In this document: piece by piece, positions 32,645 to 41,580 of the stretch
How positions within the stretch are numbered: the stretch's first letter is position 1
Layout: every line of letters starts with the position of its first letter
Assembly (NCBI RefSeq): GCF_016406305.1
Contig: NZ_CP066369.1
Span: 3,800,501 to 3,864,500, forward strand
Length of the DNA: 64,000 bases
Reading direction: 5' to 3'
Origin: Shewanella putrefaciens
GTDB taxonomy: Bacteria; Pseudomonadota; Gammaproteobacteria; Enterobacterales; Shewanellaceae
Translations under genes and position numbers: made by a program
The notes under the pieces: model-generated
What the model saw: the letters and a program-made list of their open reading frames with translations, nothing else
What the model was told of the DNA's origin: nothing
Database searches by the model: none

Positions 32645-33037
32645 TTAACGCTTAGAGAATTGTGGCTTACGACGTGCTTTACGTAGACCCACTTTCTTAC
32701 GCTCAACTTTACGAGCGTCACGGGTAACGAAACCAGCAGAACGTAACGATGGACGCAGAGCTTCATCTAATTGCATCAGAGCACGGGTAATACCGTGACG
32801 GATTGCGCCTGCTTGGCCAGTGATACCACCGCCTTTAACAGTTACATAGATGTCCAGCTTGTCAGTCATTTCAACTAACTCTAATGGCTGACGAACAACC
32901 ATACGAGCAGTTTCACGACCAAAATACTGATCCAAAGGACGTTGATTTACAACGATGTTGCCACTACCAGCTTTAGCGAATACGCGAGCTGTAGAGGTTT
33001 TGCGACGGCCAGTGCCGTAGTACTGAGTTGCAGCCAT
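32645..33037 (-). CDS. rpsI: 30S ribosomal protein S9
   Basis: A 130-aa S9: [16 protein letters not shown] start, [19 protein letters not shown], and the C-terminal [13 protein letters not shown], whose last Arg contacts P-site tRNA. It follows rplM by 14 bp. Confidence 0.98.
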
Positions 33038-33051
33038 TTGCTTAATCCCGT

Positions 33052-33480
33052 TTAGATATCAAGAACTTGAGGTTGTTGTGCAGCGTGGTTATGTTCTGCG
33101 CCAGCGTAAACTTTCAGTTTACGGAACATGGCACGGCCCAGAGGACCTTTTGGTAACATACCCTTAACTGCCTTCTCGATGATCATTTCTGGCTTATGCG
33201 CTTGCAGCTTTTCAAAGCTGATTTGCTTAATGCCACCAGGGAAGCCTGAATGCGAGTAGTACGTTTTGCCTTTCGCTTTGTTACCAGTAACAGTAACTTT
33301 CTCAGCGTTGATAACGATGATGTAATCACCAGTGTCAACATGAGGAGTGTATTCTGGCTTGTGCTTTCCGCGTAAACGGGTAGCAATTTCAGTAGCGATA
33401 CGACCTAAAGTTTTGCCGTCTGCATCAACGACGAACCAGTCACGAGTTACAGTTTCTGGTGTAGCAGTAAAAGTCTTCAT
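33052..33480 (-). CDS. rplM: 50S ribosomal protein L13
   Basis: 142 aa, the exact family length, with [37 protein letters not shown] and [22 protein letters not shown]13 is an early 23S assembly protein. First gene of rplM-rpsI. Confidence 0.98.
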
Positions 33481-33769
33481 TATTACAAAAACCCAAAGTT
33501 AATTTTCTGTCTCACATGCTGTTTGCATTTGCAAACAACACAAAATTGCCTTTCGGTACCCCTTCGAGCACTTAATTCGGCTTACAACTTCCGCCCAATT
33601 GGCGGAGTAACGTGGGCAGGTGGCGGAGTATAGACAAAGCTGAGTTAAAAATCACCTGATTTTTTGCCAAAAATTACAATATTTCGCTCAATGTGGCCCG
33701 TCATCCGACGGATTAACAAGCCACTAGCGATTCGAGGAGGAAATTGTAAAAAAACACGGCCATACAAGG
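33481..33769 (-). promoter_or_regulatory. rplM leader and promoter region with hairpins
   Basis: No gene is seen in this 289 bp. On the minus strand a tight hairpin, gtttgc-aaat-gcaaac (33536-33521), lies ~40 nt before the rplM ATG, and tccgcc-aattg-ggcgga lies at 33606-33590. The first is well placed for translational control by L13, but this is inference. Confidence 0.35.
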
Positions 33770-34882
33770 TTAAGGTAGGTGCTCGGTTTTTAAATAATCA
33801 TGGGATTGCATTTCAATAAGACGTGAGCGGCAACGTCTAAATTCAAAACTCAACAATCCGTCGGCGTAGATGTCCTCCAGCGGCACTTGGGCCGATACAA
33901 TCAGTTTTACATTGCGCTCGTAAAACTCATCCACCATGGCGAGAAAACGTCTGGCAATATCGTCTCCCGTCAGAAAAGCGCCCATTTGCTCTATACCGCT
34001 TATAAGCACTGTATGATAAATCCGCGCTAACTCCATATAATCCCGCTGGCTACGCGGCCCATCACAGAGCGCCCTAAAATCTGCGAGTAACACGCCCTGT
34101 GCTTGCTGACGTATTTGGATTTCACGCCCTTCAATTTCAATGGCTTCGGTTGATACTTCAGCCTCAGGCGCCAATTGTTCGAAGTAATGCAGCAGGTTAG
34201 TATCGGCCTGCGCATCTAAGGGATAGTGATAAATCTCCGCCTGCTCTAATGTTCGCAGTCGATAGTCAATGCCAGAGTCAACATTTAACACTTCACAATG
34301 TTGATTAATCAAAGCGATTGCCGGTAAGAAACGAGCCCGCTGTAAGCCGTTTTTATATAAGTCATCGGGAATGATATTCGATGTGGCGACTAATACGACG
34401 CCCTCTTTAAATAGGGCCTGAAAGAGTGTGCCGAGCAACATCGCATCGGTAATATCGGAGACAAAAAATTCGTCAAAACAAATCACTCGATACTTGGCCG
34501 CCATCTGTTTAGCGATGGCTAATAAGGGATCCCGTGTGCCTTTGAGGCTATCCAAATCTAAGTGCAACTGGTGCATAAAGCGATGAAAGTGAGCCCGCAA
34601 TTTTTTATCGCCAGGCAGCGCATCATAAAAGGTATCCATCAGATAGGTTTTACCGCGCCCCACTCCGCCCCAAAGATACAGACCTTTAGTTGCAGCAGGT
34701 GCAGATGTTAATCCTATTGCCGTAAACAACTTAGTGATGACCGAACTGGGTTCCTCTGCGGCGGTTAAATCCTCATAGACTCGTTGCAATGCCTTAACGG
34801 CAATTTCTTGAGCCGGATCATGGGAAAAACCATCTCGGGTAAGATCTCTTTGATAATGCAGCCAAGGGCTTAACTGAGGCAC
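33770..34882 (-). CDS. zapE: AFG1-like ATPase, cell division protein ZapE
   Basis: A 370-aa P-loop ATPase with Walker A GGVGRGKT (72-79), FHRFMHQLHLDL, Walker B RVICFDEFFVSDITDAM and sensor LVATSNIIPDDLYKNGLQRARFLP. ZapE acts at the Z-ring in E. coli; AFG1 relatives work with membrane proteases. Its place between rplM-rpsI and degQ-degS is conserved. Confidence 0.92.
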   Translation of the reverse strand: MPQLSPWLHYQRDLTRDGFSHDPAQEIAVKALQRVYEDLTAAEEPSSVITKLFTAIGLTSAPAATKGLYLWGGVGRGKTYLMDTFYDALPGDKKLRAHFHRFMHQLHLDLDSLKGTRDPLLAIAKQMAAKYRVICFDEFFVSDITDAMLLGTLFQALFKEGVVLVATSNIIPDDLYKNGLQRARFLPAIALINQHCEVLNVDSGIDYRLRTLEQAEIYHYPLDAQADTNLLHYFEQLAPEAEVSTEAIEIEGREIQIRQQAQGVLLADFRALCDGPRSQRDYMELARIYHTVLISGIEQMGAFLTGDDIARRFLAMVDEFYERNVKLIVSAQVPLEDIYADGLLSFEFRRCRSRLIEMQSHDYLKTEHLP

Positions 34883-35304
34883 TTTTTAATTCTCTTATAT
34901 CCTTTAATAAAACTGTGACGATATTAGCACGGCAAATATGACGCAGGATATATTAATGCCGCATTGGGCAAACAAGGTAAATGCCCTATTCCCTTAAAAC
35001 CCAGTCCCTATTGCCATAGTCTGTGTTATAACCCTTTAGGCAATAGCTCACTATTTGACTTTTTGGTCTTGAAAAATACGCTCGGCGTCCATAATTTTCA
35101 CTTCAGTTACATTCAAGGAAGAGCCGATAAAATAGTCATAAAGAAATTAACCTTTGTTAATATTGATGAACTTTTTCAAATAGGTGCGTGTCCGAATGGT
35201 TACCTAGGCAAATAGCCGGTACCGATACAGATTTGATCTGGTGCGCACTCTATAACGACGCATTACATCCAGATCCTTGATCCCTTATTTGGAGTTATGA
35301 ATAG
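34883..35304. other. Intergenic region between zapE and degQ
   Basis: 422 bp. No convincing gene. It holds divergent promoters for zapE and degQ, including a candidate sigma-E promoter at 35168-35195. The short yhcB-type gene found here in some relatives was not seen. Confidence 0.5.
35168..35195 (+). promoter_or_regulatory. Candidate sigma-E promoter for degQ
   Basis: GAACTT at 35168-35173, 17-bp spacer, then TCCGA at 35191-35195. This resembles the extracytoplasmic-stress consensus (GGAACTT, then TCTGA/TCTAA). It lies ~110 bp before the degQ ATG, and DegP/DegQ proteases are often under sigma-E. By-eye match with one mismatch. Confidence 0.4.
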
Positions 35305-36657
35305 ATGAAAACAAAACTATCTGTACTTTCAGCCGCAATGTTAGCCGCTACCTTGACTATAATGCCTGCCATCTCACAGGCCGCAATTCCACAATCTGTT
35401 GAGGGACAACCTATTCCAAGCCTAGCACCCATGTTGGAGCGCACCACTCCCGCGGTGGTTTCTGTGGCAGTGACAGGCACCCATGTGTCTAAGCAACGTG
35501 TTCCCGATGTATTCCGCTATTTCTTCGGCCCCAATGCGCCACAGGAGCAAGTGCAAGAACGCCCCTTTAGAGGCTTAGGCTCAGGGGTGATTATTGATGC
35601 AGAGAAGGGCTATATAGTCACCAACAATCACGTGATTGATGGTGCCGATGATATTCAAGTCGGGCTGCACGATGGCCGTGAAGTTAAAGCCAAACTCATT
35701 GGTACTGATTCAGAGTCTGATATCGCATTACTGCAAATTGAGGCCAAAAACCTTGTTGCTATTAAGTCTTCAAACTCAGATGACTTGCGTGTAGGCGACT
35801 TTGCTGTTGCCATTGGTAATCCCTTCGGTTTAGGGCAAACAGTCACATCCGGTATCGTCAGCGCCTTAGGTCGTAGTGGCCTCGGCATTGAAATGCTCGA
35901 AAACTTTATCCAGACCGACGCCGCCATTAACAGCGGTAACTCGGGTGGCGCACTCGTTAACTTAAACGGAGAACTGATTGGGATTAACACCGCAATCGTT
36001 GCGCCTGGCGGTGGTAACGTCGGTATTGGCTTTGCGATCCCCGCCAATATGGTGAAAAACTTGGTTGCACAGATTGCCGAACACGGTGAAGTTCGCCGCG
36101 GCGTGCTCGGGATTTCAGGACGCGACCTCGATAGCCAACTCGCACAGGGGTTTGGTTTAGATACCCAGCACGGTGGTTTTGTAAATGAAGTCACTGCGGG
36201 CAGTGCTGCCGAAAAAGCCGGTATTAAAGCGGGCGATATTATCGTCAGTGTCGATGGACGTGCGATTAAGTCGTTCCAAGAGCTACGCGCTAAAGTTGCC
36301 ACTATGGGCGCTGGCGCTAAAGTCGAGTTAGGGCTGATCCGCGATGGCGACACTAAAACGGTTAAAGTGACCTTAGGCGAAGCCAGCCAAACCACTGAGG
36401 CTGCCGCTGGCGCAGTTCACCCAATGCTGCAGGGCGCTTCCCTAGAAAACTCAGCTAAGGGCATTGAAATTACCGAAGTGGCGCAAGGTTCACCCGCGGC
36501 CATGAGTGGCTTACAAAAAGGCGATGTGATTGTGGGAATTAACCGTTCTGCGGTGAAGGATCTCAAGTCACTCAAAGCACAACTTAAAGATCAAGAAGGA
36601 GCGGTAGCACTGAAGATCCTCCGCAATAAGAGCATGTTGTACTTAGTGTTACGTTAA
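35305..36657 (+). CDS. degQ: Periplasmic serine protease/chaperone DegQ (HtrA family)
   Basis: A 450-aa protein with a signal peptide ending at SQA-AIP (~26). Trypsin-like domain with His109 (VTNNHVIDGA), Asp139 (ESDIALLQ) and Ser213 (NSGNSGGAL), followed by two PDZ domains (LGISGRDLDSQLAQGFG... and a C-terminal one with VAQGSPAAMSGLQKGDVIVGIN). It degrades misfolded envelope proteins. degS follows in the same direction, as in E. coli; a Q-type loop shorter than DegP's supports DegQ. Confidence 0.95.
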   Translation: MKTKLSVLSAAMLAATLTIMPAISQAAIPQSVEGQPIPSLAPMLERTTPAVVSVAVTGTHVSKQRVPDVFRYFFGPNAPQEQVQERPFRGLGSGVIIDAEKGYIVTNNHVIDGADDIQVGLHDGREVKAKLIGTDSESDIALLQIEAKNLVAIKSSNSDDLRVGDFAVAIGNPFGLGQTVTSGIVSALGRSGLGIEMLENFIQTDAAINSGNSGGALVNLNGELIGINTAIVAPGGGNVGIGFAIPANMVKNLVAQIAEHGEVRRGVLGISGRDLDSQLAQGFGLDTQHGGFVNEVTAGSAAEKAGIKAGDIIVSVDGRAIKSFQELRAKVATMGAGAKVELGLIRDGDTKTVKVTLGEASQTTEAAAGAVHPMLQGASLENSAKGIEITEVAQGSPAAMSGLQKGDVIVGINRSAVKDLKSLKAQLKDQEGAVALKILRNKSMLYLVLR

Positions 36658-36783
36658 TCGACGCTCGTGTCTGAAATTTCAGCAATTTTTCAGACTCAGA
36701 TCAGCATAGGGAACACTCGTTCCCTATGCTTCGCGCGGTTAACCATGTTAATCTAACTCACCTTTTCCAATATTTATCCTGCC

Positions 36784-37866
36784 ATGACAATAAAAGACAC
36801 CCTGTTATATCTAGGTAAAGCCATCCTTTTCGGTCTTATCATGGCGGCAATGTTCTTATTGGTCACCCGTTATTTCGATAATCAACACCTTGGCAATAGT
36901 CTGCTCCAGCCCAGGGCGAATAACACGGTAGAGTTGTCCTTTGCCAAGGCGGTGCGCCGCGCAGCCCCTGCCGTTGTCAATATTTACAGCCTCAGCATAG
37001 ATCAGAGTCGCCCACTCAATTCAGGCTCACTCCAAGGCCTAGGCTCTGGGGTGATAATGAGTAAAGAGGGCTATATTCTCACGAATTATCATGTAATTAA
37101 AAAAGCCGATGAAATTGTGGTCGCCCTACAGGATGGCCGTAAATTTACCTCGGAAGTAGTGGGTTTCGATCCTGAAACCGATCTCTCTGTCCTTAAAATC
37201 GAAGGCGATAACTTACCGATTGTCCCCGTTAATCTAGATAGCCCACCCCAAGTCGGTGACGTGGTGCTCGCGATTGGCAACCCCTACAATTTAGGCCAAA
37301 CCATTACCCAAGGCATTATTAGTGCCACTGGCCGTAACGGTTTAAGTTCGGGTTATTTAGACTTCCTGCAAACCGATGCCGCGATTAACGCGGGCAATTC
37401 CGGCGGCGCCTTAATCGATACCAATGGTAGCCTCATTGGGATTAACACCGCCGCATTCCAAATAGGTGAAGAAGGTGGTGGCCACGGCATTAACTTCGCT
37501 ATCCCGATTAAATTAGCCCACAGCATTATGGGCAAGTTGATTAAGAACGGCCGCGTGATCCGCGGTGCCTTAGGGATTTCCGGCGAGCCGATAAACCCCG
37601 TGGTGGCACAAATTCTAAATCTGCCCGATTTGCGGGGGGTATTAGTCACAGGAGTCGACCCTAACGGCCCTGCGGCACGGGCCCAGTTAATGCCAAGGGA
37701 TGTGATTATTAAATATGATGGCGAAGATGTCCCCGGCGTCGAGATGCTGATGGACCGCATCGCAGAAACCACCCCAGGCAAAAAAGTCATGATGACAGTC
37801 ATCCGCCAAGGTAAACCGCAAGAATTACCCGTCATTATTGATGAAAAGGTTGTGGTTGATAATTAA
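36784..37866 (+). CDS. degS: Inner-membrane serine protease DegS, site-1 of the sigma-E cascade
   Basis: A 360-aa HtrA protein anchored by one N-terminal helix (residues ~10-28) instead of a cleaved signal. Protease: His103 (LTNYHVIKKA), Asp in PETDLSVLKI, Ser in NAGNSGGALID. A single PDZ domain (LGISGEPINP..., VTGVDPNGPAARAQLM) reads the C-termini of misfolded outer-membrane proteins, then the protease cuts RseA. Paired with degQ 126 bp upstream. Confidence 0.96.
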   Translation: MTIKDTLLYLGKAILFGLIMAAMFLLVTRYFDNQHLGNSLLQPRANNTVELSFAKAVRRAAPAVVNIYSLSIDQSRPLNSGSLQGLGSGVIMSKEGYILTNYHVIKKADEIVVALQDGRKFTSEVVGFDPETDLSVLKIEGDNLPIVPVNLDSPPQVGDVVLAIGNPYNLGQTITQGIISATGRNGLSSGYLDFLQTDAAINAGNSGGALIDTNGSLIGINTAAFQIGEEGGGHGINFAIPIKLAHSIMGKLIKNGRVIRGALGISGEPINPVVAQILNLPDLRGVLVTGVDPNGPAARAQLMPRDVIIKYDGEDVPGVEMLMDRIAETTPGKKVMMTVIRQGKPQELPVIIDEKVVVDN

Positions 37867-37889
37867 GCTCAGTAACTGACCTTGTTAAC

Positions 37890-37924
37890 CTCAGAATGAG
37901 GCATGTATAAAACCTCATTCTGAG
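37890..37924 (+). repeat. 12-bp perfect inverted repeat downstream of degS
   Basis: ctcagaatgagg (37890-37901) and cctcattctgag (37913-37924), loop 11 nt. No T tract, so a doubtful terminator, but 24 bp past the degS stop. Confidence 0.5.
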
Positions 37925-38092
37925 TCATCCTAAAATCACCTACTACCTCATCCCTCAAATGGCAGAGCTAAAATAGCACTGTAATTTCTAGCTTACTTTT
38001 GCCCCAGAGCAAGACAGTTGAGCTACGCGCATTACGCATTAATTGTCATTGCTTCCCCAGTGACTCGCCGTGAATATATATATGGACACCTC

Positions 38093-38321
38093 GAATAGAT
38101 CAACCACTTTTTGAGTAACAGAAAGTAATACTGCGTACGTATATCCGACCTGTTCGTGAGAATCTTTGCTCTCTGGCCTTAATGAGAACCGCGCCTTTGC
38201 TGCTTATCGTCCCTTCGGAGTTATAACTCCTTATACTCTCTCAGCATTTGCAAAGGCCGGTATTACCTGTTACTTCATTAATTGCGTTCGGTTTTTTAGG
38301 GTATGTTATTGCTTCATTTAG
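38093..38321. other. Noncoding 3' flank inside the IS110/IS1111 element
   Basis: 229 bp between the inverted repeat and the transposase stop. Contains aactccttatactctctcag-type AT-rich DNA and several short inverted segments. In IS1111-group elements the guide (bridge) RNA is encoded in noncoding DNA; whether it lies here was not determined. Confidence 0.35.
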
Positions 38322-39335
38322 TTAACAGGGTCTGTACTCTGTTTTATAGTAGAGCATCGCCCAAATTATCCTCGCCAGTTTATTTGCAACTGCCACGGCT
38401 GCTTTTTGCTTGCCTCTTCGTTCAATGATATTTCTCGCCCATACAGACAGCCTATCATCGTTGTTTGTTGCGTAGCGTATGACAGACCATGCACCTTGAA
38501 TTAACTGACGCCTTAGATAGCTGTTACCACGCTTGGTTATGCCACCTAATTTCTGTTTTCCACCACTTGAAAACTCTTTTGGAACGAGCCCTAAATTGGC
38601 AGAAAAATGTCGACCATTTTGATAACTGGAGCCATCTCCAGCAAAGGATACCGCTGCTGTGGCAATAATCTCAGCGACACCTCGTATTGCGGTTAACCGT
38701 TTGGTATCTGGATGATTCATTGCTTGTATCCGAATATCTTTTTCTAATGACTTAATCGAAGCATTTACGGCATAAAGCTCATCGAGCAATTCCCTGATGT
38801 ACCGACGAGCGATAGTGGTAAGCGAGTTACTTGCATCTTCGAGTAACTCAGGAAGTGCTAGGTTAAGTGGATCACGACCTTTAGGGATAACGATGCCATA
38901 TTCACTTAATAAACCACGGATCTGATTAGTTAATGCCGTTCTGACCCTAATACGGCGCTCTCGGATCCGATGGCTTATGATCACATCGACCTGCTCTAAA
39001 GATCTTGGTTTAACAAAGATGATGTTAGGACGTTGAGCCGCTTCACATATAGCAAAAGCATCATTGCGGTCATTTTTATTCCCTTTCACGAATGGTTTCA
39101 CATGTTGTGGTGGAATTAATCTGACCTCAAAACCCTGAGAGATAAGTTCTCTGCCCCAATAATTTGAGCCACTGCAGGCTTCCATAGCAATGACAGCATC
39201 GGGATATTGAACAAGCGTTTTTAATAGTTGGGTGCGTTTAATTGTGCGATTAAATACGGCTTTCCCTGCTTGATTAACACCACAAACCTGGAGAACATTT
39301 TTTGCCAAATCGATACCAATTAGAGTAATTTTCAT
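38322..39335 (-). CDS. IS110 family transposase
   Basis: ATG at 39335 is preferred; aaaggtg lies 7 bp ahead. 337 aa with the N-terminal RuvC-like DEDD nuclease (GIDLAKN Asp9, AMEACSGSNYW Glu52, NKNDRNDAFA Asp89/Asp92) and the C-terminal Transposase_20 domain (RLTAIRGVAEIIATA, FSANLGLVPKEFSSGGKQKLGGITKRGNSYLRRQL). Complete, so the element may be active. IS110 uses a bridge RNA from its noncoding end in related elements; the long 5' or 3' flank (38093-38321) could hold one. Confidence 0.93.
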   Translation of the reverse strand: MKITLIGIDLAKNVLQVCGVNQAGKAVFNRTIKRTQLLKTLVQYPDAVIAMEACSGSNYWGRELISQGFEVRLIPPQHVKPFVKGNKNDRNDAFAICEAAQRPNIIFVKPRSLEQVDVIISHRIRERRIRVRTALTNQIRGLLSEYGIVIPKGRDPLNLALPELLEDASNSLTTIARRYIRELLDELYAVNASIKSLEKDIRIQAMNHPDTKRLTAIRGVAEIIATAAVSFAGDGSSYQNGRHFSANLGLVPKEFSSGGKQKLGGITKRGNSYLRRQLIQGAWSVIRYATNNDDRLSVWARNIIERRGKQKAAVAVANKLARIIWAMLYYKTEYRPC

Positions 39336-39654
39336 AGTGGACACCTTTGTTGATATTGAGCTTGCAGATTCAATATGGCGTTAATGACGCCTACTTTACA
39401 AGAGGTGTCCATCTCATCATCCCTATAGGCTTCCCTATAGGCTCGACGGCGACATCCATGTCGCCAACGGTCACTGGTGCAACAATGCCAATCTTAACTA
39501 ACACTTCTGCTGTTCGTTTAGCTAAAAAGCTATTGCCCCATTCGAAGTTAGGAACGCGACTTGAGATGAGCATCACTTGTCTAATGTTGATCAAAGTTGA
39601 GTAATGCGACAAAGTGACGACTGAAACTGTGACCATCACAGTTCGTAACAAGGA

Positions 39655-40767
39655 TTACCTAGCTTCATCCATTTCACGTTGTTCAAACAATGATCTAAAG
39701 ACTCTAGTCTCATAGCCGTCCATTATTAGTTTATCGCTAATTTTATTGTATGAATCGCCATCAATAAGTTGCTCTACATCTATATCAATAATTTCTAGGG
39801 ATGGATGAACTTTGTATTTAGTTGTGATTGGCTCAGGTAGCTCGTCACAGAATATGGTACACTCAATCTCTACCGTCTTATCCGTCTTGAGCAAAATGCT
39901 TTCAGTAGATACCTCTTCTGTTTGCGCTTGCATCTTAGATATGCTCCAAGATATGTAATAAAAATTATGTTCCGAATGTAGAGTTATAGCCTTAGGGTCA
40001 ATATGCTTTGCTCTTTGGTAGTGAGGAACAAGATTGGGAAAATCGTCAATATCTTTCTGAGGTGTACTAGGCAGTTTACCAGGCATAGTTACTGATAAAC
40101 CTTTATGCCTAGGAATCTCTAGCTTAATTGATACGCCGCTCGCTAAAATGCGGCTGTCATTCGTAATCTTTAGATAAAGAAGCTCTGCACCGGCCCACTC
40201 AGAAAGCACCTTAGCTCTTTCTCTGAATAATTCGGTATTCCTATGTTTACCAAAGTTAGGAGTTTGTATAGCAGCTATTATATGCAGATGACCAAAGATA
40301 GGGTGGTTAAAGTCGGGCTTATCTTCTTTATAATCTGGTATGTCATCGTTATTAGGTAGGTTTACTCTGCTGCCACGGATAGTAAATTGTGCCTCAAGTA
40401 CTTCATTATCACCGTTCAGTAATTGACAATTAAGTGAAGGAAGTTTTGGAAGCTCTGCCTTTCGTGTATCGATGTATCCTTTGCCTATTGTGGCTATAAG
40501 GTGATATCCCAATCCGCTTAGAACAAGAATGATGCCAGAAGTAGGGTCGCTAGTCGCATTTAGAAAAGCTCGAAGAATCTCAGACTTGCTTACATATTCC
40601 TCAAACAGTGCAATAGCGAAAGCATGAGCAATCTTTACTTGGGACTCTGCAATTTGACACAAACCGACACCGATTACCCATTTAGCTATGACGTTATACG
40701 CATTGGGCCTGATGAGATTAACAATCTTTTCAAATATGTCGACCCATTTGGATACTTGTTCGTGCAT
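39655..40767 (-). CDS. Uncharacterised membrane-anchored protein, 370 aa, in the accessory island
   Basis: I do not recognise a family. The N-terminus has amphipathic helices and two likely membrane segments (about residues 24-40, VIAKWVIGVGLCQIA, and 75-95, GIILVLSGLGYHLIATIG). The following ~270 residues look soluble, with beta-rich stretches (AQFTIRGSRVNLPNNDD, LLYLKITNDSRI, SVTMPGKLP, FYYISWSI). A+T-rich codon use (many ATA, TTA, AAT) differs from its core neighbours, consistent with transfer. ATG at 40767; no strong Shine-Dalgarno. It stands alone, next to an IS. Possibly defence-related only by context; no motif supports that. Confidence 0.7.
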   Translation of the reverse strand: MHEQVSKWVDIFEKIVNLIRPNAYNVIAKWVIGVGLCQIAESQVKIAHAFAIALFEEYVSKSEILRAFLNATSDPTSGIILVLSGLGYHLIATIGKGYIDTRKAELPKLPSLNCQLLNGDNEVLEAQFTIRGSRVNLPNNDDIPDYKEDKPDFNHPIFGHLHIIAAIQTPNFGKHRNTELFRERAKVLSEWAGAELLYLKITNDSRILASGVSIKLEIPRHKGLSVTMPGKLPSTPQKDIDDFPNLVPHYQRAKHIDPKAITLHSEHNFYYISWSISKMQAQTEEVSTESILLKTDKTVEIECTIFCDELPEPITTKYKVHPSLEIIDIDVEQLIDGDSYNKISDKLIMDGYETRVFRSLFEQREMDEAR

Positions 40768-41213
40768 TGACGCTTCCGCTGCTAATTAGCCAATATGATG
40801 TGTAAGTTACCTGAGAGGAAACAATTAGTCATATAATTTGAAAGGTATTTTTGTAATATTTTCACGATATTGTTCGGTACAATCAAAACTATACAGTGGG
40901 CGAAGTGGTTTTAAATACCTATAACTATTAGTGAGTGTTAATGTTGTTTTCCTAAAATTATCTTTTTTCTAATTAGATTTGCAATCTATACGATGCCACA
41001 TTCAGTGTTACGGATGTAGGAACCTTTCCAATTTAAGCATTTCAGTTGACCATTTTTTAGTAATAATACAAAGTACCTACCAATAATGGATGTAACCTCA
41101 TCCTTAATACCAAAATTTACGAATGTGGCAGCGGCCGAGTCCAACAAACGATTTATGCCCTGCAAACAGCGCAGCGCATAAATACTAAGAAGTTAGCCAT
41201 ACAAGGAAAATTC
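40768..41213. other. AT-rich noncoding stretch upstream of the attC-like site
   Basis: 446 bp with no credible gene. It contains the candidate attC at 41140-41196. Confidence 0.45.
41140..41196 (+). repeat. Candidate integron attC-like recombination site
   Basis: It starts with gtccaac, which fits the RYYYAAC core, and ends with gttagcc, one base off GTTRRRY. Between them is a stem of atttatgccctgc (41151-41163) and gcagcgcataaat (41171-41183) with one mismatch and a 7-nt loop, and unpaired bases to each side. An ORF begins 18 bp after the 3' core, the spacing of an integron gene cassette. No integron integrase is nearby. Confidence 0.42.
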
Positions 41214-41480
41214 GTGAAGATTACAGTAAAAGGGCCAAGTTTCTGGTGTCAGGAAGATGAAGATAAGTTTTTTGAGTGGATTTACTCTCTGCCAAATTAT
41301 CAGTCGGTAACTGGCCGCGGCTTGGATTTAATAATTGAGTTAAATGAGCCAGTATCGCAGAGTACAATAAACCAGTTGTTCGTATTATTTAAACGTTGGG
41401 AGCTAGATTTTAACTCTTTGGCTCCTTTAAAAAATGTCAGCAAAAGCCATATCGCTTGGATCAATGAGTTCTTCAAGTAA
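41214..41480 (+). CDS. Small uncharacterised protein, possible orphan gene cassette
   Basis: An 88-aa soluble protein starting at GTG with aagga 7 bp ahead. Sequence features: KGPSFWCQEDEDKFFEWIYSLPNY, then a patterned GRGLDLIIELNEPVSQSTINQLFVLFKRW. No family recognised. It starts immediately after an attC-like site, as cassette genes do, but no second attC is seen at its 3' end. Confidence 0.6.
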   Translation: MKITVKGPSFWCQEDEDKFFEWIYSLPNYQSVTGRGLDLIIELNEPVSQSTINQLFVLFKRWELDFNSLAPLKNVSKSHIAWINEFFK

Positions 41481-41580
41481 AGTATGGCAAAGAAGGCAAG
41501 GACAGCCATATCTTTTTGTGTTTTTCAGCATCTTCTACTAGGCTTTAAACTATCCTGATTTTGTCTGTGTGGAGTTTGTG

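Larger units (their letters stand above)
38082..39412 (-). mobile_element. IS110-family (IS1111-group) insertion sequence
   Basis: Bounded by an 11-bp perfect inverted repeat, atggacacctc (38082-38092) and gaggtgtccat (39402-39412), with the transposase between. IS1111-group elements carry such subterminal repeats, so the true tips are probably a few bases outside. No obvious target duplication, as is usual for IS110. The surrounding DNA (38048-38080 and 39425-39500) forms the two halves of a palindromic repeat. Confidence 0.8.

Noticed and set aside
34964-35215. Plus-strand frame of 83 aa between zapE and degQ
   Set aside because: No family match, low coding character, and it overlaps the candidate degQ promoter.
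39625-39643. aactgtga-cca-tcacagtt as a CRP site
   Set aside because: The half-sites are spaced by 3 bp rather than the 6 needed for CRP, and it lies at a gene 3' end.
39391-39651. Minus-strand 86-aa frame (and an 85-aa frame on the other strand) beside the IS
   Set aside because: Both are translations across the palindromic repeat and IS edge; repeat-derived frames like this are not genes.
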